Position numbers and translations under genes: made by a program
Shown: positions 8,032 through 16,214 of the stretch, one piece after another
Layout of the letters: each line of letters starts with the position of its first letter
Position numbering within the stretch: position 1 is the stretch's first letter
DNA from: Micromonospora fulviviridis
GTDB taxonomy: Bacteria > Actinomycetota > Actinomycetes > Mycobacteriales > Micromonosporaceae
Direction: 5' to 3'
Assembly (NCBI RefSeq): GCF_014648395.1
Contig: NZ_BMRA01000011.1
Location: forward strand, 102,891 to 154,894
Length of the DNA stretch: 52,004 nt
The notes under the pieces: generated by a model
Databases searched by the model: none
What the model was told of the DNA's origin: nothing
What the model saw: only the letters and a program-made list of their open reading frames with translations

Positions 8032-8843
8032 TGGGAGAGGCACCTCGGCTGGTCGCGACCGACATCGACGGCACGTTGCTCCGGGACGACCGGACGCTCA
8101 GCCCGCGTACCGCGGGGGTGCTGGCCCGGATCTCCGCGGCGGGCACGCCGGTCGTGCTGGTCACCGGCCGTCCCATCCGCTGGCTCCAGCTCGTGTACGA
8201 CCAGCTCGCCGAGCCGCTGCCGGCGATCTGCGCCAACGGCGCCGTGGTGTACGACCCGGTCGCCGACGAGGTGCTCCGCGCCGACCCGCTCGCCCCGGAG
8301 CTGCTGGCCGAGGTGGCCCGGCGGCTGCGGGCCGCGGTGCCCGAGGTGAGCTTCGCGGTGGAGATCGTGGACAGCCGGCAGATGCGGCACGAGGCGCACT
8401 ACCCGCTGCGCTGGGACGCGGACGCCGACGCGATCCGGGCCATCGAGTCGCCGGAGGAGCTGCTCGCCGTGCCGGCGGTGAAGCTGCTGGCCCGGGCCGG
8501 CGAGCAGGACCCGGACGTGTTCGTCCGGGTGGTGGCCGGCGCCCTGCAGGGGCTGGCCGAGGCGACCCACTCGTCGTACAGCGGGCTCGTGGAGATCTCC
8601 GCCGCCGGGGTGACCAAGGCGGCCGGCCTGGCCTGGTACGCGGCGCGGCTCGGCATCGACGAGCGGGACGTGCTGGCCTTCGGTGACATGCCGAACGACG
8701 TGCCGATGCTGACCTGGGCCGGCCGGGCGGTGGCGGTCGCCAACGCGCACCCGGCCGTCCTGGCGATCGCCGACGAGGTGGCCGGGGCGAACACCGAGGA
8801 CGGCGTGGCCGCGTATCTGGAGCAGGTCTTCGGGGTGGCCTGA
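8031..8843 (+). CDS. HAD-family (Cof-type) hydrolase, second of a tandem pair
   Basis: A 270-residue HAD phosphatase closely similar in plan to the preceding gene: VATDIDGTLLRDD for motif I, VLVTGRP for motif II, GVTKAAGLAWYA with the conserved Lys, and FGDMPNDVPMLTWAG for motif IV. The start overlaps the upstream stop by one base. The pair looks like an old duplication: the motifs are shared, but the cap domains differ (this copy has SRQMRHEAHYPLRW). The gene ends in a hairpin shared with the convergent pafE gene. The individual substrates are unknown. Confidence 0.87.
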   Translation: MGEAPRLVATDIDGTLLRDDRTLSPRTAGVLARISAAGTPVVLVTGRPIRWLQLVYDQLAEPLPAICANGAVVYDPVADEVLRADPLAPELLAEVARRLRAAVPEVSFAVEIVDSRQMRHEAHYPLRWDADADAIRAIESPEELLAVPAVKLLARAGEQDPDVFVRVVAGALQGLAEATHSSYSGLVEISAAGVTKAAGLAWYAARLGIDERDVLAFGDMPNDVPMLTWAGRAVAVANAHPAVLAIADEVAGANTEDGVAAYLEQVFGVA

Positions 8844-8870
8844 CCGGCCGGGCGTACCCGGCCGGTCAGG
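8839..8870. terminator. Terminator hairpin between the HAD gene and pafE
   Basis: 14-bp perfect stem (8839-8852 with 8857-8870) and a CGTA loop, overlapping the HAD stop codon. The gene pair is convergent. Confidence 0.8.
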
Positions 8871-8891
8871 GTTCGTCGGTGTCCCGGCGGG

Positions 8892-9473
8892 TCAGAGGTA
8901 CTGGCCGGGCGCGTGGCCCTCGTTGGTCTGCGGCATGCCCGGCATGCCCGGCAGCACCCCGCCCGGGCCGCTGGGCAGCGCCTGCCGGCCGGAGCGCATC
9001 TGCTCCAGCTGGACGCGGGCGGCCATCTGCTGGGCGACCAGTGCGGCCTGGATGCCGTGGAACAGCCCCTCCAGCCAGCCGACCAGCTGGGCGTGGGCGA
9101 TCCGCAGCTCGCTCTCGCTGGGCGCCTGGTCCTCGGTGAAGGGCAGCGAGATCCGCTCCAGCTCCTCGCGCAGCTCGGGGGCGAGGCCCTCCTTCAGCTC
9201 GACGATCGAGCGCTCGTGGATCTCGCGCATCCGGTGCCGGCTGGCGTCGTCCAGCGGCGCCGCCTTGACCTCCTCCAGCAGCTGCTTGATCATGCTGCCG
9301 ATCCGCATCACCTTGGCGGGCTGCTCGACCAGGCGGGTCGGATCCTCCCCCTGGCCCTCGTCGGTCTGGACGGTGCCGACCGGCCGGCCGTCCGGCCCGA
9401 CCACCACCACGGTGCCGGGGATGCCATCGTTGCCCTGTTCGTCGTCCTGTCCGGCGGAGCGCGCTTCGGTCAT
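8892..9473 (-). CDS. bpa: Bacterial proteasome activator PafE/Bpa
   Basis: A 193-residue ATP-independent activator that docks on the 20S proteasome and opens its gate for unfolded proteins. The helical core matches the family: a KVMRIGSMIKQLLEEVK helix, RHRMREIHERSIVELKEGL, LAPELREELERISLPF and ELRIAHAQLVGWLEGLFHG. The C-terminus ends in GHAPGQYL; GQYL is the family's penultimate-Tyr tail that inserts into the proteasome alpha-ring pockets. An N-terminal Gly-rich strand (TVVVVGPDGRPVG) and a Pro/Gly/Met-rich linker complete it. The ATG at 9473 is chosen; an ATG at 9482 (three residues longer) is equally possible. The proteasome genes themselves are not in the window. Confidence 0.92.
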   Translation of the reverse strand: MTEARSAGQDDEQGNDGIPGTVVVVGPDGRPVGTVQTDEGQGEDPTRLVEQPAKVMRIGSMIKQLLEEVKAAPLDDASRHRMREIHERSIVELKEGLAPELREELERISLPFTEDQAPSESELRIAHAQLVGWLEGLFHGIQAALVAQQMAARVQLEQMRSGRQALPSGPGGVLPGMPGMPQTNEGHAPGQYL

Positions 9474-9553
9474 GGGACCCATCTTTACCCACCCCCACCA
9501 CGCGCACGCGCCCGGACCGGCTGCCGGCGCGGAACCACCCGGCCGGGGCGCGC

Positions 9554-9559
9554 TACCGT
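9554..9559 (+). promoter_or_regulatory. Leaderless -10 element of the alpha/beta hydrolase gene
   Basis: TACCGT, then 7 nt, then the ATG at 9567. Confidence 0.6.
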
Positions 9560-9566
9560 CGCCCTC

Positions 9567-10394
9567 ATGCCCGCAGACCCGCGCGCCGTGCTGACCCGGC
9601 CGGCCCCGCCGCCGGACGCCACCGTCGCCTACGGCGACCACCCGGACCAGTGTGCCGATCTGCGCCGGCCGGCCGGCGACGGACCGCCCCGGCGGCTGGT
9701 GGTCGTGGTGCACGGCGGGTTCTGGCGGGCCGAGTACGACCGGACCCACACCGGCCCGATGGCGGCGGCGCTGGCCGCGCTCGGCCACCCGGTCGCCCAG
9801 GTCGAGTACCGGCGCACCGGCCAGCCGGGCGGGGGCTGGCCGCACACCCTCACCGACGTGCTGGCCGGGGTGGCGGCGCTGCCCGGGCTGGCCGCGGCCG
9901 CGCTGCCCGGCCTGGTGGCGGCCGCCCCGCCGATCCTCGTCGGTCACTCGGCGGGCGGGCACCTGGCGCTGTACGCGGCCGCGCACGCTCCGGCCACGGT
10001 GGGCGGCGTGCTGGCGCTGGCGCCGGTCGCGGACCTCGCCGAGGCGTACCGGCTGGACCTGGACTCCGGCGCGGTGGCCGCGCTGCTCGGCGGCGGTCCG
10101 GCCGAGTTCCCGGACCGGTACGCGGCGACCGATCCATCGTCATTGGTGCCCATCCGAGTACGCACGGTAGTCATGCACGGGACCGTCGATCAGCAGGTCC
10201 CGGTCGCCATCAGCCGCTCCTGGGTGGCGGCGGCCCGGGCCGCCGGCAGCCCCGCCACGCTGGTTGAGCTGCCAGAATGCGAACATTTCGGGCTGATCGC
10301 GCCGGACTCGGCCGCCTGGCCGCAGGTGGTCACCGCGTTGCGGTCCCTGCACGATGATCTTTCGGGCATTGACGCAGCGTCGCCAAGCAGGTAG
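9567..10394 (+). CDS. Alpha/beta hydrolase, kynurenine-formamidase-like
   Basis: A 275-residue cytoplasmic esterase or amidase. The oxyanion motif is HGGFW (about residue 50), the HGGxW form seen in kynurenine formamidases and related lipases. The nucleophile elbow is GHSAGGH (about residues 130-136). A later Asp in VVMHGTVDQQVP and the His in ECEHFGLI complete the triad. No tryptophan-degradation genes lie beside it, so the formamidase role is only suggested. The start comes from a leaderless promoter; the frame is open far upstream, but that part overlaps pafE on the other strand and is not coding. Confidence 0.85.
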   Translation: MPADPRAVLTRPAPPPDATVAYGDHPDQCADLRRPAGDGPPRRLVVVVHGGFWRAEYDRTHTGPMAAALAALGHPVAQVEYRRTGQPGGGWPHTLTDVLAGVAALPGLAAAALPGLVAAAPPILVGHSAGGHLALYAAAHAPATVGGVLALAPVADLAEAYRLDLDSGAVAALLGGGPAEFPDRYAATDPSSLVPIRVRTVVMHGTVDQQVPVAISRSWVAAARAAGSPATLVELPECEHFGLIAPDSAAWPQVVTALRSLHDDLSGIDAASPSR

Positions 10395-10443
10395 AACGCC
10401 GGAGGGGCGTTGCACCTCGGCCGCTCCATCGGGAAGGAAATCG

Positions 10444-11661
10444 GTGTCGCAGATGAACCGCAGGCGGGCGCTACAACTGCTGGCCGCGCTGGGTACCACC
10501 GGGCTGGCGGCGGGCTGCGGGACCGACACCGCGGACGAGGCCAAGCCGGGCAGCCCGATCAAGATCGGTCTGATCGTTCCGGGCAGCGGCCCGAACAAGG
10601 TGATCGGTGACGAGATCACCAACGGGTTCCAGCTCTTCCTGTCCCTCAACGACGGGCAGCTCGGCGGTCACCCGGTGACGCTGGTGCCGGCCGAGGAGGG
10701 CGACACCGCCAAGACCGGCCAGGCCGCCGTCGACCGGCTGCTCAAGGAGGGCGTGCTGGCGCTCACCGGCGTGGTCAGCTCCGTCGTGATGTCCGGCATC
10801 CGCGACGCCGTGGAGCAGGCGCGGGTGCCGCTGATCGGCTCCAACGCCTCCCCCATCAGCCTGCAGAGCGTCGTCTACATCTGGCGCACCTCCTACGTGC
10901 TGAACGAGCCGGGCGAGGCGCTCGGGCAGTACCTGCGGCAGACCCTGGACGCGTCCAGCCGGATCGCCATCTTCGGCACCCAGGGCCAGAGCAGCCGGGA
11001 CGTCATCGACGGCCTCAGCAACGGCTACGAGCAGGGCGGCCGGCGGCTGACCGAGGACCCGATCTTCACCCCCGACTACCCCAACCCGGGCAAGGGGGTC
11101 TACTCCGGCCCGATCGCCAAGGCCCTGGGCCGGCGGCCGGACGCGATCTTCTGCCACTACACCGGGGCGCAGGCGGTGCAGTTCATCAAGCAGCTCTACG
11201 CCCAGGGATACCGGGGCCCGATCTACGCGCCGGGCTTCCTCACCGAGGGCACCGTGCTCAGCCAGCTCGACGACGGGGAGAAGGGCGAGGAGCGCGCGCT
11301 GATCCAGCAGTGCGGCATCCACACCGCGCTGAACTACTCGGCCGACCTGAACAACACCGCCAACCGGGTGTTCGCCTCGGCGTACCGGAAGGCGCACAAC
11401 GCCTCCCCGACCACCTTCGCGATGGCCTCGTACGACGCCGCGCAGGTGCTCGACAAGGCGATCCGGCTGGTCGGCGAGAACCCGAACCCGCAGCAGGTCA
11501 ACCTGGCGCTCGGCAAGATCGGCCAGGTCGACAGCCCGCGCGGCGCCTGGCAGTTCAACCAGCCGCGTACCCCGCAGCAGAAGTGGTACCTGCGCAAGGT
11601 CCAGCTCGACGGCCGGTTGCTCTCCAACGTCGTGATCAGCGAGCTGGCCACGCTCGGCTGA
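10444..11661 (+). CDS. ABC transporter substrate-binding lipoprotein (branched-chain amino acid/urea type)
   Basis: A 405-residue extracytoplasmic solute receptor with the LivK-like type-I periplasmic-binding fold. The N-terminus has a Tat-like NRRRALQLLAAL run and a lipobox (GLAAGC) ending at about residue 24. The mature start PIKIGLIVPGSGPNKVIGDE and the downstream VSSVVMSGIRDAVEQARVP and GSNASPIS segments are typical of this family. AAGGAA lies 5-6 nt before the GTG at 10444; the ATG at 10453 is an alternative. No permease or ATPase gene is adjacent, so it is an orphan receptor here. The ligand is unknown. Confidence 0.88.
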   Translation: MSQMNRRRALQLLAALGTTGLAAGCGTDTADEAKPGSPIKIGLIVPGSGPNKVIGDEITNGFQLFLSLNDGQLGGHPVTLVPAEEGDTAKTGQAAVDRLLKEGVLALTGVVSSVVMSGIRDAVEQARVPLIGSNASPISLQSVVYIWRTSYVLNEPGEALGQYLRQTLDASSRIAIFGTQGQSSRDVIDGLSNGYEQGGRRLTEDPIFTPDYPNPGKGVYSGPIAKALGRRPDAIFCHYTGAQAVQFIKQLYAQGYRGPIYAPGFLTEGTVLSQLDDGEKGEERALIQQCGIHTALNYSADLNNTANRVFASAYRKAHNASPTTFAMASYDAAQVLDKAIRLVGENPNPQQVNLALGKIGQVDSPRGAWQFNQPRTPQQKWYLRKVQLDGRLLSNVVISELATLG

Positions 11662-11680
11662 TCCTCCCCCGCGTACGCAA

Positions 11681-11714
11681 AACGGGCGGCCTCCCCTCGG
11701 GGAGACCGCCCGTT
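11681..11714. terminator. Bidirectional terminator between the binding-protein gene and ddaH
   Basis: Hairpin with AACGGGCGG pairing to CCGCCCGTT, plus an inner CTCCCC/GGGGAG stem, between convergent genes. It has an A-run on one side and a short T-run on the other. Confidence 0.85.
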
Positions 11715-11722
11715 CCCGTGCG

Positions 11723-12547
11723 TCAGTGGCGCAGTTCGGCGATGCAGCACTTCACGCTGCCGCCGCCCTTCTTCAGCTCGGCCAGCTCGACCGGGACCGG
11801 GTGGTAGCCGGCCGCCTTGAGCTTGCCGGCCAGCCGGGTCGCCTCGCTGTTCAGCACCACGTTGAGCCCGTCGCTGACCAGGTTGAGACCGAAGGCCAGG
11901 GCGTCCTCGTCGTCCGCGACCACCGCGTCCGGGAAGAGCTGGGTGAGCACCCGCTGGCTGGCCGCCGAGAAGGCGCCCGGGTAGTAGACGATGTTCTCGT
12001 CGTCGATCGAGGCGAGCGCCACGTCCAGGTGGTAGAAGCGCGGGTCGACCAGGCGCAGCGAGACCACCGGCCGGCCGAGCGCCTCCTGCGCCTCGGCGTG
12101 CGCGGCCGGCTCGGTGCGGAAGCCGTGGCCGGCGAGGATCAGCCCGCCGTGCGCCTCCGGCAGGTAGGCGAAGTCGCCCTCACCCTCGTTGGTCTCGCTC
12201 GGCGCGATGAACCGCCAGCCGTTCGACTCGTAGAACGCCCGGTGCGCGGCGGCCTCGGCGTGCCGCTGCTCGTGCTTGAACTGGGCGCCGTAGACCGTCC
12301 CGTCCACCACGAACGCGCCGTTGGCGGCGAACACCATGTCCGGCAGCCCGCGCTCGGGGGTGAGCAGGTGCACCTCATGGCCGAGGCCGACCAGGGTCTC
12401 GCGCAGGCGGTCCCACTGCTTGACCGCCAGCTCGGCGTCGACCGGGGCGGTCACGTCCATCCACGGGTTGATCGCGTACTCGACCGCGAAGTGCTCGGGC
12501 GAGCACATGAGATATGTCCGCTTTCGCGGGACTCGCTGCTGGTTCAC
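11723..12547 (-). CDS. ddaH: Dimethylargininase / amidinotransferase-type hydrolase
   Basis: A 274-residue pentein-superfamily enzyme. DDAH-type members hydrolyse N-methylated arginines or related guanidines to citrulline. Motifs visible are PDMVFAANGAFVV, ETNEGEGDFAYL with the catalytic acidic residue, RFYHLDVALASID with the catalytic His, and the C-terminal GGGSVKCC with the nucleophilic Cys. The gene is divergent from an Lrp/AsnC gene, the same arrangement as the mycobacterial pair linked to arginine/ornithine catabolism (from memory: Rv2323c/Rv2324). The start is GTG 12547 or GTG 12553; TACTCT lies just upstream of both. The exact substrate among guanidino compounds is uncertain. Confidence 0.85.
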   Translation of the reverse strand: MNQQRVPRKRTYLMCSPEHFAVEYAINPWMDVTAPVDAELAVKQWDRLRETLVGLGHEVHLLTPERGLPDMVFAANGAFVVDGTVYGAQFKHEQRHAEAAAHRAFYESNGWRFIAPSETNEGEGDFAYLPEAHGGLILAGHGFRTEPAAHAEAQEALGRPVVSLRLVDPRFYHLDVALASIDDENIVYYPGAFSAASQRVLTQLFPDAVVADDEDALAFGLNLVSDGLNVVLNSEATRLAGKLKAAGYHPVPVELAELKKGGGSVKCCIAELRH

Positions 12548-12555
12548 GGTCACCA

Positions 12556-12561
12556 AGAGTA
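12556..12561 (-). promoter_or_regulatory. -10 element of ddaH
   Basis: TACTCT on the minus strand, 8 nt before GTG 12547 and 2 nt before GTG 12553. It lies in the 68-bp divergent region, which has an AT-rich patch where the Lrp-type regulator could bind; no clear dyad was found. Confidence 0.5.
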
Positions 12562-12615
12562 GGTACGGTACAACTTTGGTAACAGCCACAACCATTGCTT
12601 CCCAGAGGCGGAACG

Positions 12616-13074
12616 TTGCAGATCGACGCGGTTGACCAGCGAATCATTGCGTTGCTCGTGGCTGATGCCCGCGCCTCGTACGCGGACATCGGCACCCGGG
12701 TGTCACTCTCCGCCCCCGCGGTCAAGCGCCGGGTCGACCGGCTCCGATCCGCGGGGGTCATCCGGGGCTTCACGGCGGTCGTCGACCCGGCCGCCGTCGG
12801 GTGGACCACCGAGGCGTTCGTCGAGCTGTTCTGCGCCGGCCGGACCACCCCGGCCCAGATCGGCGCCGCCGCCCGGCGGCATCCCGAGGTGGTCGGGGCG
12901 TACACGGTCTCCGGCGAGGCGGACGCGCTGGTGCACCTGCGGGCCGCCGACATCGCGCACCTCGAGGAGGCACTGGAGCGGCTGCGGGCCGAGTCCTTCG
13001 TCACCTCGTCGCGCAGCACCATCGTCCTCTCCCGGCTGGTCGAGTCCCCCGGCGTCGGCCCCTCCTCGGCTTGA
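12616..13074 (+). CDS. Lrp/AsnC family transcriptional regulator
   Basis: A 152-residue DNA-binding regulator. The N-terminal winged helix-turn-helix (residues 1-60) has the family opening MQIDAVDQRIIALLVADAR and the recognition part LSAPAVKRRVDRLRSAGVI. The C-terminal RAM/ACT-like effector domain follows (FVELFCAG, VVGAYTVSGEADALVHL). The TTG at 12616 is chosen because the Lrp N-terminus begins there and a purine-rich AGAGGCGG precedes it. It is divergent from ddaH and probably controls it in response to arginine or a related amino acid; that link rests on position only. Confidence 0.88.
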   Translation: MQIDAVDQRIIALLVADARASYADIGTRVSLSAPAVKRRVDRLRSAGVIRGFTAVVDPAAVGWTTEAFVELFCAGRTTPAQIGAAARRHPEVVGAYTVSGEADALVHLRAADIAHLEEALERLRAESFVTSSRSTIVLSRLVESPGVGPSSA

Positions 13075-13139
13075 CCTCAACCGCACTTCAGGTCGTCCAC
13101 TGGACGGCAGGCGTTCGAGAGGGACAGCGGGGAGGCGAC

Positions 13140-14096
13140 GTGCGCGCGGTGTGGCTACGGGAGTTCGGCGGGCCGGAGGTGCTGGTACCGGGACCGGCGC
13201 CCGATCCGGTGCCCGGTCCGGGGCAGGTGCTCGTCGAGGTGGCGCACGCCAACATCACCTTCATCGAGACGATGTTCCGGGCGACCGGATTCGGCCCGTT
13301 CGCCGCGTCCCTGCCGGTGATCCCCGGCAACGGCGTGGGCGGGACGATCACCCGAGTCGGCCCCGGGGTGGACCCGGCGCTGGTCGGCCGGCGGGTCGTC
13401 AGCGCCACCGGCGGCTCCGGCGGATACGCCGAGCGCGTGGTGGTGGACCAGGGCGCGCCGATCCCCGTACCGGACGGGCTGCCGCTGGACGCGGCCGTGG
13501 CGCTGCTCGCGGACGGCCGGACCGCGCTGATGCTGGCCCGGGCGGCCGCGCTGCGGCCCGGCGACCGGGTGCTGGTCGAGGCGGCGGCCGGCGGGGTGGG
13601 CGGCCTGCTCACCCAGCTCGCCACCGCGGCCGGCGCGCGGGTGGTCGCCGCGGCGGGCGGTCCCCGCAAGGTCGCGCTGCTCCGCGAGCGCGGACTCGAC
13701 CCGGTGGTCGACTACCGCGAGCCGGACTGGACCGACCGGGTCCGGGCCGCCGTCGGCGGGGTGGACGTGGTCTTCGACGGGGTGGGCGGACCGCTCGCCC
13801 GGGCGGCCTTCGACCTGCTCGACCGGGGCGGGCGGATGCTCAGCTTCGGGCTGGCCAGCGGCGCCTGGGCGGACCTGCCCGAGGAGGAGGCCGCCGCCCG
13901 GGGGGTGACGCTGGTCCGCCCCGGTGGCACGCCCGACGAGCTGCGGGCCCTCACCGAACAGGCTCTCGCCGAGGGGGCCGCCGGCCGGCTCCGGCCGCTG
14001 ATCGGGCAGCGCTTCCCGCTGGACCGGGCCGCCGACGCGCACGCCGCCATCGAGTCGCGGGCCACGGTCGGCAAGACCCTGCTCGACGTGCGCTGA
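13140..14096 (+). CDS. Zinc-binding-dehydrogenase family quinone oxidoreductase
   Basis: A 318-residue medium-chain reductase/dehydrogenase of the NADPH:quinone oxidoreductase group. The GroES-like N-terminal domain (residues 1-125) starts with RAVWLREFGGPEVLV and includes VIPGNGVGGTITRVG. The nucleotide-binding domain has VLVEAAAGGVGGLLTQLA, which fits the AxxGxxG-type NADPH motif, and FDGVGG. No structural-zinc Cys cluster is visible, as expected for quinone-reductase types. The GTG at 13140 has GGAGG 4 nt upstream. It follows the Lrp gene by 65 bp and could be co-transcribed. The substrate is unknown. Confidence 0.88.
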   Translation: MRAVWLREFGGPEVLVPGPAPDPVPGPGQVLVEVAHANITFIETMFRATGFGPFAASLPVIPGNGVGGTITRVGPGVDPALVGRRVVSATGGSGGYAERVVVDQGAPIPVPDGLPLDAAVALLADGRTALMLARAAALRPGDRVLVEAAAGGVGGLLTQLATAAGARVVAAAGGPRKVALLRERGLDPVVDYREPDWTDRVRAAVGGVDVVFDGVGGPLARAAFDLLDRGGRMLSFGLASGAWADLPEEEAAARGVTLVRPGGTPDELRALTEQALAEGAAGRLRPLIGQRFPLDRAADAHAAIESRATVGKTLLDVR

Positions 14097-14105
14097 CGGG
14101 CGGCG

Positions 14106-15206
14106 TCAGAGGTACATGCCGGTGCGGTGCTCCTGCGGCCGGGCCGGCTTGTCCCCCTCGCCGAAGAAGCGCTTGCCCCCGAACTCCCCGTGCAGCCGGT
14201 CGTCCAGCTCGTCGGCCAGCCCGGTCATGACCTGCACGGCGAGCATCAGGTGGGTGGCCTGGAAGTTGCGGCCGAACACCGGGATCGAGGCCCAGACCGT
14301 GTCGTCGGCGCAGTAGAGCCGGCCGATCGGCATCCGGTTGGTCAGCTCGGAGAGCTTCACGTAGAGACGCTCGGTCGGCTCCACCTCGGTGAGCACCGGG
14401 GAGAAGACGTCGACCAGCGGCGGGTTGTCGCGGACCCGCACGAAGACCATCGCCGAGCCGGCGCGGATGTTGATGTCGCCGTCCGAGTCCACCTGCACCT
14501 GGTCGGCCTTGGACTTCAGCATGGTGGAGACGACCGTGCGGACCCGCTCCTCCAGCGCCAGCACGTCGTTCTCGCCGGCCTGGGCGGCAGCGGCGGCCGC
14601 CAGCGCCTCGTCGAGGTCGGCCTCCACGTCGCGGTCCGGGCCGAACTCGCTGCGCGCGGTGCCGAGCGGCTCCAACGGCAGCGGCTCCCCCTCGGCGTCG
14701 TGCACCAGGTAGACCAGGAAGGCGGGGTGCGGGGCACCGTAGACGTCGCGCAGGGTCCGGGACAGAACGGCCGACAACCGGGTGGCCTCGTCGGCGACGC
14801 AGTCCAGGCCGAACTGCTCGCCGGAGCCCGGCACCACGCCGGGCGGGGACCAGCCGAGCGCGATCATGTCGGCCACCGCGGCCCGGTCCAGCCGGTAGCC
14901 CTGCGGCAGGGTGGCGTTGCCGACCGCCCGGGCCGAGAGGTGGCCCTCCTCGCCGGCGTCCACGCTCACCGAGTAGACGGCGTCCCCGGTGCCGGAGGCG
15001 GTCGGGTCGAGGGTGACCTCCAGGTGCGCGCCGGCGGGCAGGCCGCGCAGCCGCTCGGCCAGCGCGCGGGCGAACTCCCGCCAGGCCTCGGTCACCTTGG
15101 CCCGCAGGTCGGCCGTGGTCGGCTCGTCCAGCAGGATCGACTCGTGCTGCTCCGGCGTCGCGCCGGCGGGCTCACCAGCCGGCGCCGAGGGGTGGTCTGC
15201 CGTCAT
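14106..15206 (-). CDS. YbjN / type III chaperone-like domain protein
   Basis: A 366-residue acidic cytoplasmic protein. The C-terminal half (residues about 200-340) resembles the YbjN / type-III-secretion-chaperone-like fold frequent in actinomycetes: DQVQVDSDGDINIRAGSAM, FVRVRDNPPLVDVFSPVL, TERLYVKLSELTNRMPIGR and FQATHLMLAVQVMTGLADEL. The N-terminal half contains a second alpha/beta unit (RLRGLPAGAHLEVTLDP). No enzymatic motif is visible. GGAGG stands 5 nt before the ATG. The family's function is unknown, and no type III apparatus is implied. Confidence 0.75.
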   Translation of the reverse strand: MTADHPSAPAGEPAGATPEQHESILLDEPTTADLRAKVTEAWREFARALAERLRGLPAGAHLEVTLDPTASGTGDAVYSVSVDAGEEGHLSARAVGNATLPQGYRLDRAAVADMIALGWSPPGVVPGSGEQFGLDCVADEATRLSAVLSRTLRDVYGAPHPAFLVYLVHDAEGEPLPLEPLGTARSEFGPDRDVEADLDEALAAAAAAQAGENDVLALEERVRTVVSTMLKSKADQVQVDSDGDINIRAGSAMVFVRVRDNPPLVDVFSPVLTEVEPTERLYVKLSELTNRMPIGRLYCADDTVWASIPVFGRNFQATHLMLAVQVMTGLADELDDRLHGEFGGKRFFGEGDKPARPQEHRTGMYL

Positions 15207-15294
15207 GATCGCCTCCGTCCGTCCTCGCCACCCTACCCACGGACCGTGGGGGTCGAATCACCCCGACCGGGATCGGACAGCGGCCCGCGGAGTG

Positions 15295-15552
15295 CTAGCC
15301 GGCGGGAGCCGTCCCGTCCAGCTCCACCGGCCACGTGCCGGCCAGCGCGCTGAGCCGGGCGGCCGCCGCGGCCGGTTCCGCGCCACGACCCACGGCCACC
15401 CCCAGGAGGTACGCGCTCACCGGCGCCCCCGGCCGCAGCACCTGGTGCGCCACGTCCTTGGCCAGGTCGAGCACGGTCGGCACCGGCACCTCGGCCGGGT
15501 CCAGCCCCAGCTCGGCGCAGGCCGCCGTGACCCAGTCGTCCATCACCGTCAT
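15295..15552 (-). CDS. DUF6457-type small protein coupled to mobA
   Basis: An 85-residue protein of the small family found with mobA in actinobacteria and noted as molybdopterin-linked. It has MDDWVTAACAELGLDP, VPTVLDLAKDVAHQVLRPG and an Ala-rich helix with AYLLGVAVGRG. The ATG at 15552 overlaps the mobA stop as ATGA, with GAGGAG upstream, so it is translated with mobA. In some actinobacteria a similar domain is fused to MobA, which suggests it helps in guanylylation or cofactor hand-over. That role is inference from linkage. Confidence 0.8.
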   Translation of the reverse strand: MTVMDDWVTAACAELGLDPAEVPVPTVLDLAKDVAHQVLRPGAPVSAYLLGVAVGRGAEPAAAAARLSALAGTWPVELDGTAPAG

Positions 15553-16148
15553 CTCGTCCACTCCTCGACCCGGCGTACGTCCTCGTCAGTGTCGCAGTCG
15601 AACCAGGGTGGCGGCCCGGAGCCCGACCAGGACACCTCCCGCACGGTCGTGCCGGCCAGCAGCCCCCGCACCGGCGCACCGTCGACCGTGCCGCCGCGCT
15701 CGGCGGCCAGCCGGTCGAGGGCGGAGCGCAGCGCGCCCACCCGCCACACCGCGCAGAGTTGCTGCCGGCGGCCGTCGGCGTCGACGTAGCAGGCCATTCC
15801 GGCGGTCGAGCCGTCGAGGGCGCCCCGCAGCTCGGCCACCGCCGCCGAGGTGAGCAGCGGCAGGTCGGCCGCGAGCAGGGCGACGGTGGCCGTGCCGGGG
15901 TCGAGCAGGGCCAGCCCGGCCGCGGTCGCGGCCACCGGGCCGCCGCCGGGCGGCTCCTCGCGGGTCACCCGGACCCCCTCGGGCACCGGCCCGGCCGGGC
16001 CGACCACGATCCGCGTGCCCGCGTCGGCCACCGCTGCAAGCACCCGGTGCAGCATGGGCCGGCCGCCGACCGGGCGGGCCGGTTTGTCCACCCCGCCCAT
16101 CCGGCGGGCCGCGCCGCCCGAGAGCACCACCGCCGCGTACGCCGTCAC
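15549..16148 (-). CDS. mobA: Molybdenum cofactor guanylyltransferase
   Basis: A 199-residue enzyme that attaches GMP to molybdopterin, giving the dinucleotide form used by enzymes of the formate dehydrogenase class. The nucleotidyltransferase signature is VVLSGGAARRMGGVDKPA near the N-terminus, with the GG-x-RMG loop and the Lys. ALLAADLPLL holds the metal-binding Asp. GACYVDADGRRQQL-like strands follow, and the tail GPPPWFDCDTDEDV is the family's end motif. The GTG at 16148 follows a TACGGT element by 6 nt. It is divergent from fdhD, fitting a shared role in molybdoenzyme maturation. Confidence 0.92.
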   Translation of the reverse strand: MTAYAAVVLSGGAARRMGGVDKPARPVGGRPMLHRVLAAVADAGTRIVVGPAGPVPEGVRVTREEPPGGGPVAATAAGLALLDPGTATVALLAADLPLLTSAAVAELRGALDGSTAGMACYVDADGRRQQLCAVWRVGALRSALDRLAAERGGTVDGAPVRGLLAGTTVREVSWSGSGPPPWFDCDTDEDVRRVEEWTR

Positions 16149-16154
16149 CCGGCA

Positions 16155-16160
16155 ACCGTA
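16155..16160 (-). promoter_or_regulatory. Leaderless -10 element of mobA
   Basis: TACGGT on the minus strand, 6 nt before the GTG at 16148. Confidence 0.6.
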
Positions 16161-16202
16161 GCCGCGGGTGGCGTCGCGGTGCGGGTGCCCGGGGGCGCGG
16201 GG

Positions 16203-16208
16203 CAGGAT
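16203..16208 (+). promoter_or_regulatory. Leaderless -10-like element of fdhD
   Basis: CAGGAT, then 6 nt, then the ATG at 16215. It has C instead of T at the first position, as in several other genes of the window. Confidence 0.45.
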
Positions 16209-16214
16209 GGCGGC

